NCBI GenBank assembly: GCA_944472155.2
Contig: OX235274.1
Location: forward strand, 31,928,052 to 31,992,051
DNA length: 64,000 nucleotides
Reading direction: 5' to 3'
Source of the DNA: Trichobilharzia szidati
Taxonomy: Eukaryota; Platyhelminthes; Trematoda; Strigeidida; Schistosomatidae
The position numbers and the translations under genes are program-made. The notes beneath the pieces are model-generated. The model was not told the DNA's origin and ran no database searches. It saw only the letters and a list, made by a program, of their open reading frames with translations. Below, piece by piece: positions 23,020 through 33,044 of this stretch (its first letter is position 1; every line of letters starts with the position of its first letter).

Positions 23020-24914
23020 CTCCCGAAATCTGTGATCTCTATGTTTGACTCTACTTTCACTATGATTGTTTTCACAACCCCAGTCACCTATTCTCAATCA
23101 GCCTTAAATTTTAATTATTTCTTCATTCAAATATTAAAAAAAAAATTTTTTCACATATCACTGATAACATGGTATTATGAGTATTTCAGCATGCTAAGAG
23201 TTCAGTCTCAAGTTCCAGATGCAAATCAACTGAAGACGACTGGTATTAAAATGTCTCTGGAGACTGCCTAATGCTACTTGTTAGCACTGTCTGCCTATAC
23301 GCAAATTAAGGCCCGAATGTTGGTAGTCTAAATAATCAACTATACGGTGAGTCCTAAATAGTAATGAATCCTATCTTACTGTTCTATAACTATAATCTTG
23401 TGTAGTCAAATCTTTCGGAACAAAATATTATAAATTACTACTACTTATATGTTTAATGCTGCATGATTATGCACTGTTTTCCGAAATTACATTTGTTTAT
23501 ATCGAAAATGTAGACTCTGATAGTCTATTTTCCTTATACTTTTATTATTGTTCCTCTCCAAAATACTGTAACAGATGAAACATACATGACGGTCTTCTGA
23601 AAGTAGTCACTCATGCCATGACTTCGAATGAGTTGACAAATAAATATTTTTTAAAAAAAAGAAAAGTTTGTGGCATATTATAACAGAAATTAAAAGATAT
23701 ATATAAAAAAAATGAAGCATTTTGCCAGGGCCTTGCACAAAAAAGGTGGGAGGGTGGTGATTGCTAGTCAGCGGATATGATGGTGGGGACATATGAGAAC
23801 CACTCTTATCTGTGGGACAGCACTCTATTGCTAAGGCTCCTGAGTTCGAATGGCTTCTGCAGAATAAGAGAATAAATAAAATTTAAAAAAAGACAACAGA
23901 AGTTGAAAATTTGCCTAAAGCTGAAGTTTAAATAACAAACTCCTCGAATGCAAGTACATGGTATGAGTCCCCTACTTCAGAAGGACACCTAAATGTATAC
24001 TTCAGAAAAACAGTAGTTATTATTAAGCCCTCGCTTTTCTTCTACATAGTTCACGCACTTTGACTTTTGTGTTTAACTCCTATTCAACCTATATAAGTAG
24101 GTAAAATTATCATCTTTTTTCACTTAAACTTTTTTTTCTTTTCCCAAGAAAGACCAGAATTCCATCACTAGAAAATCTCAGGGGGAAATAGTATTTTTTA
24201 AATGAAAAAAAAAAACAAAAAAATGATGAGCCCCATGTCTTTTTTTACATATGTTTTGAATTATTAACACCTATTATATACTTCTGCACCTCTCTGTCGG
24301 TTTCCTTGTGTCTTCTTCTCTTTTCAAAGGTACTGCCTTAAACGAAGGCACTGAAACATTGCCGCTATCCTCGGAATATTGCTAGCCCACCTGGTGAATA
24401 ACGGAACCACCTCTATCATGAAATCTGCTGACAAGTTCAAAGTTGGTCTCATATACAACTGGAAATGTCACAATTATGGTGTACTTACCGGTGAATTTGA
24501 AGTTTTATGGACTTTCAAACACTATGAATCATTTAATTACAATTACTGTTCATTCCGCATCTCTTATATTTCACGTCAGCACCTGTACGAAAATGCTACT
24601 TACCTTACACAATTAACGTAATCGTTTATAATTCCCGCGTGAAATTGACATACCGTATTTTTTTTCAATTACAGTTTTGATTTGATGCTATATCTCATGA
24701 ATTATTCAGTTGAAAGCATATCTCGAAAATTACCTATTGCCTTATTTGTACATTTCTTTTTAAATGTTTCTCTCAAATTTACCAGTATTCAATCTATTTC
24801 TAGATTAACAAATCATATATATTCTATGAGTTCTAATTAGTGTACATTTGTTCATGCCTGTAAAAATGGCTGGTTTCTGTTCCAGAAATAAAATTATTAT
24901 TATTATTATTATTA
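23020..24914 (+). other. LINE-B 3' UTR
   Basis: A 1.9-kb AT-rich tail without a coding frame of note. At 23742-23795 it contains a GGGAGGGTGGTG...GATATGATGGTGG block that also occurs in the LINE-A 3' UTR (16680-16722). The last 60 bases hold CCTGTAAAAATGGC and the TTA run where reverse transcription would start. Confidence 0.8.
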
Positions 24915-27285
24915 TAAGTGCAACTTATTTCTCTTATTCAAAGTTATAAGAAAACACTGTAACAGTAACTCATCCATAACGTGGGCTAATCTTAAATCGT
25001 ATGAACTACGCCACCATGACTACCTTCTAAAGGTTAACACCCATAAACTCACCACTAGAGCTAACTTTTTCACCATTAAATATTGCAAACTTTGGAACCA
25101 GCTACCCTCTGAGATTAGATCCTGTGAAAAGCCTGACAGTTTTAAAAGGAGTCTAGAAAAACATATTAACATGTCCACCCTAGCCCGTCTAAAAGATCCC
25201 AACTGCTGGTAGAGTGGGGAGACAATGACATTTCAGTATTTAACTACAGAAAGCACACTAGTCCCAATACTAATACTAGTAATTACGCATAATCAATTCT
25301 TGACATTTGATTGTCATTACAATACTTAAATGATTAAAATATTTATGCAGCAAATGTTCTCTTGCTTTACCACGCTTGTTTCCCTTATAACACTCAATTA
25401 TTGAGCTTAATGTATTCTTTGATAATACGAATTATAATATTCATTACACCCTTATCATATATAGTTTGATTTACTTTACGGCTCCCTGTAACTAACTACT
25501 CTTCTTCAGTATACACACACTGCAGTATTGTCAACCAAATGTTAAAATTTTGTTGGTTCTGTGTTAATATCTTTTTGTAATATGTGTAGACAGGTTACTT
25601 TTCAACGTCAAATGTTTACTATATAAAAGACTTTCATGATAATTTAGTACAATAAGTCCTGCCAACCGACCTTACCTTCAGTTCTTACTACCTACATTGA
25701 ACTCTAACTATAGTGTTCTGCCGAATCCTGCTCCACTACTCACAAAACTTATTCCTTTTACTCTTTAAGAGTTTAACATCTTATAAACTAATCTGTTCAT
25801 TAGGACGCATGCACACATATAGTTTGTTCATAAATCTGTATGTGGAGATCTATTGGAAGCACTCACTAGGAAAGTTAGGAAAATGTAATGTGAGGTACGA
25901 ACGTGTCTGGAATCAAGCAATATATTTGCTGTAGCCATAACAATCAGAGCCTAACATCATAAAAGGAGGGAGGGTGGTGCATGCTGATCAGTAGATATGG
26001 TGGTGGACACTAAGGTGAATCGCCCCATTCTGCAGGAACAGCAATATGCAATTTGGCGGCTCGAGATTTCTATGAGGGCCTGAATCTTTATCTTGAAAAA
26101 GATAATAATGATCACCTGGACAGATCATGCTTCTACCTTTAAACATATACCATTCGGTCAGCCTATTGATGAGATGCGACCACGTGGGTTCTGCACAGAT
26201 TTATGGGGCATCTTATAAATTGACATGCTTTCCTTCGTCGTATCTTCGAATATCCCTTAACAATATCTCATCTCATTCATTTTCTAATAACGTCTTCACT
26301 TGCTCATTATATTTCACTAAACCTAACATCTTATAGCTCTCTATGAATTTGATTCGACTTATTTTATTCCTATTCTCTATAGGGTACGGTTGTGCACCAA
26401 ATACACAAAAAGGTATGAAATTAAAACAACCGGCTTGTGGATAATTGCATTAAAACCAAAAGTGGACATCATGATAGGAAGACGTATATGAGTAGGATTA
26501 TATATTGCAAATGAACTTTGTCAGCCTAGGGATTATAGTCTCCCACTGTATTTCCTTTAAGAATGCATCTCTTAATGATACATTGCACTTACCTATTTCA
26601 TTGCACTTTAATGACTCACCTTAGCACCTTTACTTTTCTAAAAGAGCTTACTATCCCCTGTAAACGTTGTACTTACCGCAATATTGGTTGGCTATCGTAT
26701 GTCTACAACTGCGAGTTGAAAACGAAACGAAGTCGATTTCCCTGCGCAACCTGGAGGACTACTGTTTAATTCAATAATGATACGACATGGGTCAGACAAA
26801 GAGTGTATTTATATATATATCAAATATTTAGCTGTTCAAACATTAACTTGTAGGCAATCTACTATTTGACATTATATCATACTTGATCGTGCCTGTAAAA
26901 ATGGCATGCATTTTCATGTAAATTTATGTTTATATGAAAATATAAATGATTATTATTACTTGAAAGGACTCTTGAATGGACCACCAACTGCGAGGAATAC
27001 TCGTGTATAAGTCACATAGAATACTGTCTCTTCCCATACCTAAATGCTTATCGTCTAATTGCAGTGTTGTTTTCGACAATTCGTGTTGATGGTCAGTATC
27101 TTGTTTCTGAGGATGAGCCAGTTTTATATGGTTCGTGCCATCTATTTGCGTGAGGGAAAAAAGGCAGGACAAGGCATCTGGCAGATTTTTGTTCACTCCC
27201 GATACATTGCGAATATCCGATGTAAACTGTGAAACGTAGTCCAGTTGTCCTGATTCTCTAGGTGAATAGTTATCTGAATTTGAAT
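24915..27285. repeat. 2371-bp direct repeat, right copy
   Basis: Second copy of 15628-17998. Its first bases (TAAGTGCAACTT) follow the LINE-B ATT tail directly. Its right end runs without a break into the rest of the Gypsy element, so this copy keeps the original downstream junction while the left copy keeps the original upstream junction. Confidence 0.95.
24918..25212 (+). pseudogene. LINE-A ORF2 C-terminal remnant (right copy)
   Basis: The frame carries the last 97 or so residues of the LINE-A ORF2 (including W-N-Q-L-P and the terminal N-C-W), ending at the TAG at 25210-25212. It is followed by the LINE-A 3' UTR to about 26958. It has no upstream coding part because it starts at the LINE-B tail. 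Confidence 0.88.
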
Positions 27286-27590
27286 TCAGTGAGTACGTCA
27301 GAGGTTTGTGGCCAGTGAAAATTATACATTCACGACCCTCCACTAAATGTCAAAAACGACGTATAGCATAGTGCATTGCCGGAAGTTCTCTGCCGAATGT
27401 GCTGTACTTCGTTTCTGCTAGTTGAAGGCTCCTCGGGAAAAAGGCGAGTGGTCGTCACTCTCTGTTAACTAGTTGTTGCAGAACTGCACCGATTGCAGTG
27501 TCTGATGCATCAACCGAGATGCTTAACGGTGTCGTTGGATCCTGATACATAAGAAGTGTGGCGTCTGCGATGGCTTTTTAACCTGAGTGA
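26959..27590 (-). pseudogene. Gypsy RNase H
   Basis: Minus-strand translation from about 27590 reads, across frame breaks, S-V-D-A-S-D-T-A-I-G-A-V-L-Q-Q. Then come a F-G-R-E-L-P-A-M-H-Y-A-I-R-R-F-type block, T-G-H-K-P-L-T-Y and L-P-D-A-L-S. The open part is 26930-27343. It reaches the integrase linker and stops at the LINE-A tail. Confidence 0.85.
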
Positions 27591-27599
27591 AATTACTTT

Positions 27600-27750
27600 A
27601 ATAGTAATAATAATTTATAGTTCGTATAAACGGGTAAGTTTACAAGAAATGCGTGCCATTTTTACAGGCACGATCAGTAATGTTATAAATTACAATACTG
27701 AAGTATCATAAATTAAAACTTTTGAGCAGACGCGTCAAGTTCGGTGGACT
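27600..27750 (-). mobile_element. LINE 3' end inserted in Gypsy
   Basis: Minus strand contains CCTGTAAAAATGGC followed by an AATTATTATTACT-type tail near 27600. It matches the end of the 11.8-12.3 kb fragment. It interrupts the Gypsy between RT and RNase H. Confidence 0.75.
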
Positions 27751-27814
27751 TTTCATTCCCTCGAAGAGGCTCTGGTAGGGGCTAAATCAGAGAAGCACAG
27801 TTGGGAATAGACCG

Positions 27815-28357
27815 TCAATAATAACTTACCAAGCCTTTGAAAGTGGGGAGACTTTTCACTTTCCGTGGCTCTGGAAAGTTCAGTATCGCCCCAACCTTAC
27901 TAGCAGGTGGACGAATACCCTTGCAGTCAATGGTGTGGACCAGAAAGTCGAGCGGTTCAACGCCTATCTGACACTTTTGAATATTACTGGTAATACCATG
28001 TAGGCGTAACTTTTCGAATGCCAAGTCCAAGTGTCTAAGCTGAGTTACTTTGTCTGGATTGGCGATGAGGCAGTCGTCTAAGTATGCGTATTCAAAGTCG
28101 AGACCGCGAAAGACTCCGTCAATGAAGCGTTGGAATGTTTGTGCCGCATTCTGGAAACCGAATGGCATACGTAGAAATTCAAAATGTCTGAAAGGTGTAA
28201 TGATAGTCATTTTCGGAATATCTTCTGTTGCCATGGGGATTTGGTTATATGCCTTAACCGAGTCTATTTTCGAGAAAGTAGTTTCATCAGATAATGTTGC
28301 CGTCAGGTCGTGTATGTGAGGAAATGGATAGCAATCAGGGGTTGTTTTGGTGCTCAT
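27815..28357 (-). pseudogene. Gypsy reverse transcriptase
   Basis: 180 open residues. They start just after the Y-R-R-L-N-type block (spoilt near 28360) with D-C-Y-P-F-P-H-I, then F-S-K-I-D-S-V-K-A-Y-N-Q-I-P, F-E-F-L-R-M-P-F-G-F-Q-N-A-A-Q-T-F, and Y-L-D-D-C near the middle. Y-L-D-D is the catalytic motif. The frame is lost on both sides. Confidence 0.92.
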
Positions 28358-28477
28358 TCGCCGGTAATTGCCAGTGGGTCACTAATTATTGCTATCTTTT
28401 TTCAGTGCCATATGCAGTGGGGATGCCCATGGGCTATTTGATGGCCGAATGATGTCAAGGGTAAGCATATGGTCGAA

Positions 28478-29050
28478 CTAATTTCTAGAGAGTCTCAGTT
28501 TGTCAGGAGCAAGTCGTCGTGCTTTAGATGTCACGGGTTGTCCTGAGGTTATAATGTGATGCATAACATTACTGGTTATGCACGGTGAGTCGTTAGATGG
28601 GCAATTAAGTTCTGGGTACTTATCAACAATCGGTTGGAAACTTGGATCAAGGATCGCCTTCTTCTTAACGAATGACAAGCTAAGGCCTACGTAGGTGACG
28701 CCTTTAATAGATAGTCTAGTCTTATCGTCCATCAGTCTTTCTACGAGGTAATCATGATGGTTTAGTAGGTATGTGCCAATGATGGGCATTGTGACGTCAG
28801 TGAGAAGGAAAATCCACTGAATTTGTTTGCGTAAATCAACTTTCAGATAGATGTATTTCCTACCAAAGGCTGCAGCTGGTTTTCTACTCATAGCCTGTAA
28901 GTTGAACGCAGGTTCCTTCTGTCGATCTGCCGCTGTAGCAGGGAGAACGCTGACTTCGGCGCCTGTGTCGACTAAGTACCGGGTCTGATTGACTACATCA
29001 CGAATGTATAGTGGGTGACTATTGCCACCTGCGACGGTTGCCGCTAACAC
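28478..29050 (-). pseudogene. Gypsy aspartic protease and linker to RT
   Basis: 190 open residues. L-V-D-T-G-A-E-V-S-V-L-P is the retropepsin active-site motif (D-T-G) near residue 32. The C-terminal part (D-K-Y-P-E-L-N-C-P, then H-H-I-I-T-S-G-Q-P-V) is the usual linker into RT. Confidence 0.9.
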
Positions 29051-29870
29051 TTGCCGGCGAGATAGTTTCCCGTAGTCTTCGAGACATTGCGAAAATTACA
29101 AGGTTTTCGGCAACATTTCGTCTCCTGGCCATAGGTATTGTGACACCAACACCAGTCAGGGTTTTTAAGTGAACGTGGCTCCCATTTAGACCGACCATGT
29201 GGGTTTCGCCGTTGAGAGGACTTCGGACGGCGACAGGAGAAATTACGGGTATTATTTGACCTAAGTAGCTGTCGGATGGAGTTGCATAACTCTATCACTG
29301 CTGTGTCCCCACCTGAAGTCTGTTCAGTAATTGAGCACATTTCAGTAACTGGCCATTGTGTTGTTTCTAGAATTTAATGGCTGAGGTGGCTAAGTGGTCA
29401 ATAATAACACCTTGAATTGTCACCGGCACAGCCCGTACTGACTGTGGCAGTTTGGACGAGAACATTTCTCTGAAAAGTCTTTCATCGAAATGACGTTGGC
29501 TGATTACTTCCCGCATTCCCGTTGGTGTGTTCACAGCTGACTGATCACCCAACACCACGTTGCGAAAAATTTTGATCTAGACGCTACCGATCAGTGAGGT
29601 TGTTTCTCTTTGGGAAGGTTGCTTCAAGCAGATCACACAAGTTACTTATTTCTGGGCTCAACATCTCCGCAATTACGCATTTGCTAAGTTCCCGTGGTAC
29701 AGCGTGGACAACTTCAAGCAGCTGTGAACGTGGATCAGTTAACCCATGTTAGCTGAAATCAGACTTAGCTATCTGAAACCATGATTCTGCATTATCTGGC
29801 CAAAATGACACGAGTTTTGGCGGTTGATCGAATATGAATGACCTTAGGAGTATAATCACTCGTGGAAAAA
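29040..29870 (-). pseudogene. Gypsy gag with zinc knuckle
   Basis: Frameshifted. From the right: F-W-P-D-N-A-E-S-W-F near 29810, a capsid-like H-A-V-P-R-E-L-A-K stretch near 29700, and the 29367-29558 frame with L-P-Q-S-V-R-A-V-P. A C-W-C-H-N...K-C-C-R-K-P-C knuckle follows near 29100-29150. These are usual Gypsy gag landmarks in schistosomes. Confidence 0.8.
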
Positions 29871-29989
29871 TATGTATGGTTTAAAATAGTACAAGAACAA
29901 ATACAAAATGGAATGAACTTGCCGGATTTGTCTGTGTATTTACCAAAGATGAAGTTCGCGGTAGGGCTCACCAGTTCAGAGGCTAATGG

Positions 29990-30318
29990 TGCTGACGTTC
30001 ACGGATAGTACGAAGTATACTAACTCAAGATCTAATACCCACAACTTCTGTAGTATTCGTTCCGCGTAGACTAAAGGCAAAGCAAAACACCAGAAGTGAT
30101 CGTCCAAATTACGAGTTGTATTTCGGGACCGAATCGGAGTGCGAGATGATTACTTAACTAGCTAGGGATCGTGCACGAACGTAACACGACAGCGTGCCAA
30201 ATAGCCTGGGTACTTGACTGTAAACCTTTAGATAAATAAACTGAATAAAACAGTGAGGGTCAGCATCCACTGTTCACTGATGAATGCTGTGGCCAATAAT
30301 TCTGGGGAATTATTGCTA
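29990..30318 (-). repeat. Gypsy LTR (upstream LTR of the minus-strand element)
   Basis: The outer end is at about 30318 (minus strand TGTAGCAATAATTCC). It shares blocks with the plus-strand LTR piece at 2352-2645. The inner boundary and primer-binding site could not be fixed by eye. Confidence 0.6.
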
Positions 30319-30329
30319 CAGTCCTTTCC

Positions 30330-30690
30330 GCAGTTTCTACCGACGCAGCCAGAATTTGGTCGTTCTCCTCATCTGAGCCTTCTTTTGAATATTTAGTCGC
30401 ACCAGGTTATTCTGCCATTAGGTTATTCAAGGGGCAATTAAGCTCCAGGTACTTGTCACCAGTGTGCTGAATATTTGAATCAACTACTATTTTCTTCTCA
30501 ACCGGTGGCAAGCTTTCACCTACTTAGGTGGTACAGTTTGTCAATCCCAATTGTGGGATATCTACTAGCGGATCATAATAGCTAACTACATCCCCATAAA
30601 TGAAAGCAGAAGTTAAAAATTTGTCTGTGACTAGGAAATTAAGCAAGTTCCCATGAAGCGGCATATTTAGAGTGAGTGTTACTGTAAACT
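30330..30690 (-). pseudogene. Second Gypsy relic (protease-RT linker)
   Basis: Minus strand reads, with breaks, V-V-D-S-N-I-Q-H-T-G-D-K-Y-L-E-L-N-C-P, aligning with D-K-Y-P-E-L-N-C-P of the neighbouring Gypsy. It is a separate, more diverged copy lying outside the LTR at 30318. Confidence 0.65.
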
Positions 30691-30699
30691 AATTTTTCG

Positions 30700-32105
30700 T
30701 GTAGTTGCTCAGACATTATTTTTAACTGGGTTTATCCGTTATTTTCTATCCCGTTTGAGATTATTCAGCTCACATATGTACATGGCTAAGTTAATAAACA
30801 GTTACTGTTACCAGCAAATGAAAGTGACGGGTGTTAGAAAGCTGACACAACATAGAATACATTTGGAATATTTTTGCCGCTTGCGGAAACCATTTTTCTA
30901 CATTACCAGTTCAAAATGAGAGTAACTGAATTGGTTATGCAGACGTCAGCCCCATTCGTATTACTTTTGGAGCCTGATCAGATAATAATGTCTTCAAATT
31001 TTAGGAAGTCAAAATCTTTCAAGTTTAACCAGCTTAGAAATAGTTTTGGTATTTATTCAACGTCTTAGCTCACACTTTTTAAGCATAGTTTGATGCGGAA
31101 GGAACTGAATTATCAGCGTAGGACTTTGCAAAGGGTACTATTTCTAGTTGCCACACTTCATTGAAGCATATGAAGTAGACCAAAAAAGTTCACTATACCT
31201 ACAATAAACATAAGTGTACTAAAAATAGTTATAGGCGGATATAACGAGTCTGAAAGATGGCACAACTGAGGGAATTCTATTGAGAACAATTTTAAGCCGT
31301 TTTATCAGCTTTTACTAACCACTGATTCTTAGCATCTTGACTCCAGACAGGCAGTGGAAACCTCCTAAGGTGAAGTCACCCTTTTGTTGGAAATAAATGC
31401 AATGTAACCTTAGAAACTCTGCAGATACATTGGCTACCACTAGCAGTTTCAGTACTGAGTGAATAAACTTCCTACCATATTGTCCGAGTTATTGAGTTTG
31501 ATTATGTGTAATGAATAAGCCAAACAATGCGTCTCACCTAATCTGCTTATAATTAGCAAATAGTTTGTACTTTGTTGTGCTTGAAGCATTAACAAGAACA
31601 TTAATTCTTCGATGATTCTGAAGAATGATACAGCTGAAATCTGGATTTTCACATGATAAATAGTCAGTATTATAGTTATCTTCATATTTTGAAAATAAAT
31701 ATCCAATTTGCTAACACCATACATCCTGCTGCTAATGATATGGTAGTAGCTTGGTTGAATTTCCCCAGCTAATGTTCTTGGTTTCTTATCACATTTCGGT
31801 GTACTTTTGAATAGATAATAAAGTGGTGCAATATTTCAGAAATTATTCATACATGTCTTCAGTATTGATTTCCGTTGACATTGAATTCATAAGTGCATAA
31901 TTTTAAAGTATTTTAACGACAATGAATATAGTATAGATTTTACATACATAATTATTCTTCAGCTTTCAGCCAGCGAGTCCCGAGTTTGAGTCCCACTCCA
32001 TCTACTTCAACCTGAGGAACTGGGTAGTATCGGCATCATTTCCGTCCCGTATTGTGGTATAATATAATTAATATTGAGGTTACTTGAAAATTGTTAAATA
32101 AGAAG
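30700..32105. other. Unassigned stretch upstream of the RABGEF1-like gene
   Basis: No exon recognised. Near 31965-32050 a GAGTTTGAGTCCCACTCC box resembles a tRNA B box, possibly a decayed SINE. Promoter elements of the next gene could be here, but none can be identified. Confidence 0.35.
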
Positions 32106-32109
32106 GGCC

Positions 32110-32530
32110 CTACCGATTAAGGTGTCTTGGGCACGTGTTAGTTATGTCAAACCATCTCCTTATTGAGAGATGTTAAGCCAATACAGGGCTAAGCTGAGAA
32201 AGTTTTAGGAGTAGTCAAACCGACATATGTTGTTGGTTTGAGTTATGTAGGCTGCTCAGCTGGTGTCTTTGTGACGCTAATACCAACGGTTAGATGGCTC
32301 AAAATTGTTCTCATTGGCGCAGATGCATTCACTCTTTGTGAACTCATAGATCCATCAAATTCTCACTAATCTTCATGTAATTATTCTTTCCACAACACAT
32401 CTTTCTTCCATTATGGTTCTTTTAAATTTCATCTCTCTACTTCTGTGTGCTATATAATATAGCAACTTGAACTGCTGGACTTCCGCGCAGTCCTACGTTA
32501 AAAACGCTCTCTCAGTAGTATCATCAGCCT
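32110..32530 (+). mobile_element. RTE-a relic (3' end)
   Basis: Degenerate copy of the RTE-a C-terminal coding part and 3' UTR: GGTGTCTTGGGCACGTG, ATGGCTCAAAATTGTTCTC, then GCAACTTGAACTGCTGGAC before an uncertain end near 32520. It has many stops. It lies 260 bp upstream of the RABGEF1-like start codon. Confidence 0.65.
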
Positions 32531-32748
32531 TCACATAATAAGTGTGACTCATGGTCTGGTGCATGAAAGGTATATTCCGCTTAACCGACTAACTTACTGA
32601 CTAATATGGCTTAGGACTAGTTAAACTGATGAAACGTGTGATATGTCAAATAACCTTAAGCATGCTTATTTTGTATATGTAATGATGAAAATGTTCTCTT
32701 TCCGCAATACATTTATTAAACCCAGTTTGTTTCGCCCTGTCTCGTTTT

Positions 32749-32750
32749 AG
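32749..32750 (+). promoter_or_regulatory. Possible splice acceptor upstream of the RABGEF1 ATG
   Basis: TTTCGCCCTGTCTCGTTTTAG is a pyrimidine-rich acceptor-like sequence 38 bases before the ATG. It could accept an upstream 5' UTR exon or a spliced leader, since many schistosome mRNAs are trans-spliced. Neither is shown by sequence alone. Confidence 0.25.
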
Positions 32751-32788
32751 AAACAAAAGTTGTCCTCAATTGAATCAAAAACTGTCCA

Positions 32789-33044
32789 ATGAATACAAAC
32801 TTCCCTCCTTCTCGTCTTCAGGTGTCAAGTTTATCCTGTAAAAATAAGTGTGGTTTTTATGGAAATCCTTCGTGGGATGGATATTGTTCCGTTTGCTATC
32901 GTAACGCACATCAAAAGCAAACAACACTCCGTCAAACGTCTACAGCTACAACAAATTTGTCACAGAGCTCTGATACAGAAGTTAAGCGCAAACAAAGCAC
33001 TGGAAAAAACTCGACCATCAAAAATATTTTCAAGGTTCCCCGAG
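32789..33044 (+). CDS. RABGEF1: RABGEF1 exon 1 (start, A20 zinc finger)
   Basis: Contains the ATG and the C-x3-C-x11-C-x2-C A20 finger. It ends CCCCGAG before GTAAGG, leaving one base of a split codon. The next intron is only 29 bp (33045-33073), and the open frame reading through it is spurious. Confidence 0.93.

Larger units (their letters stand above)
17999..24914 (+). mobile_element. LINE-B: apparently full-length CR1-like LINE, two intact ORFs
   Basis: A 6916-bp element with a 5' UTR of about 357 bp, ORF1 (18356-19882), ORF2 (19885-23019) and a 1.9-kb 3' UTR. It ends with CCTGTAAAAATGGC near 24858-24871 and a pure TTA/ATT run. Both ends are sharply defined because the flanking 2371-bp segments stop exactly there. 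Removing the element and one copy of the segment restores a continuous Gypsy reading frame. The order and motifs fit the CR1/Jockey group; schistosome families of this type include SR1 and the Perere elements, but I cannot name the family. Intact ORFs suggest recent activity. Confidence 0.93.
26959..30318 (-). mobile_element. Gypsy LTR retrotransposon, decayed and truncated
   Basis: Minus strand, right to left: LTR (about 29990-30318), gag (about 29870-29040), protease (29050-28478), RT (28357-27815) and RNase H (about 27590-27000). It is then cut by LINE-A just after the start of the integrase region, so the integrase and second LTR are missing. A minus-strand LINE 3' end (27600-27750) is inserted between RT and RNase H. 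Several frameshifts separate the domains. The order PR-RT-RH with integrase last is that of Gypsy (Saci-type elements are the known schistosome examples; identity not proven). Confidence 0.9.

Noticed and set aside
15628..27285. Simple assembly artefact as explanation of the 2371-bp duplication
   Set aside because: Not excluded, but artefactual joins would not be expected to fall exactly at the first and last bases of a complete LINE while also leaving the Gypsy frame continuous.
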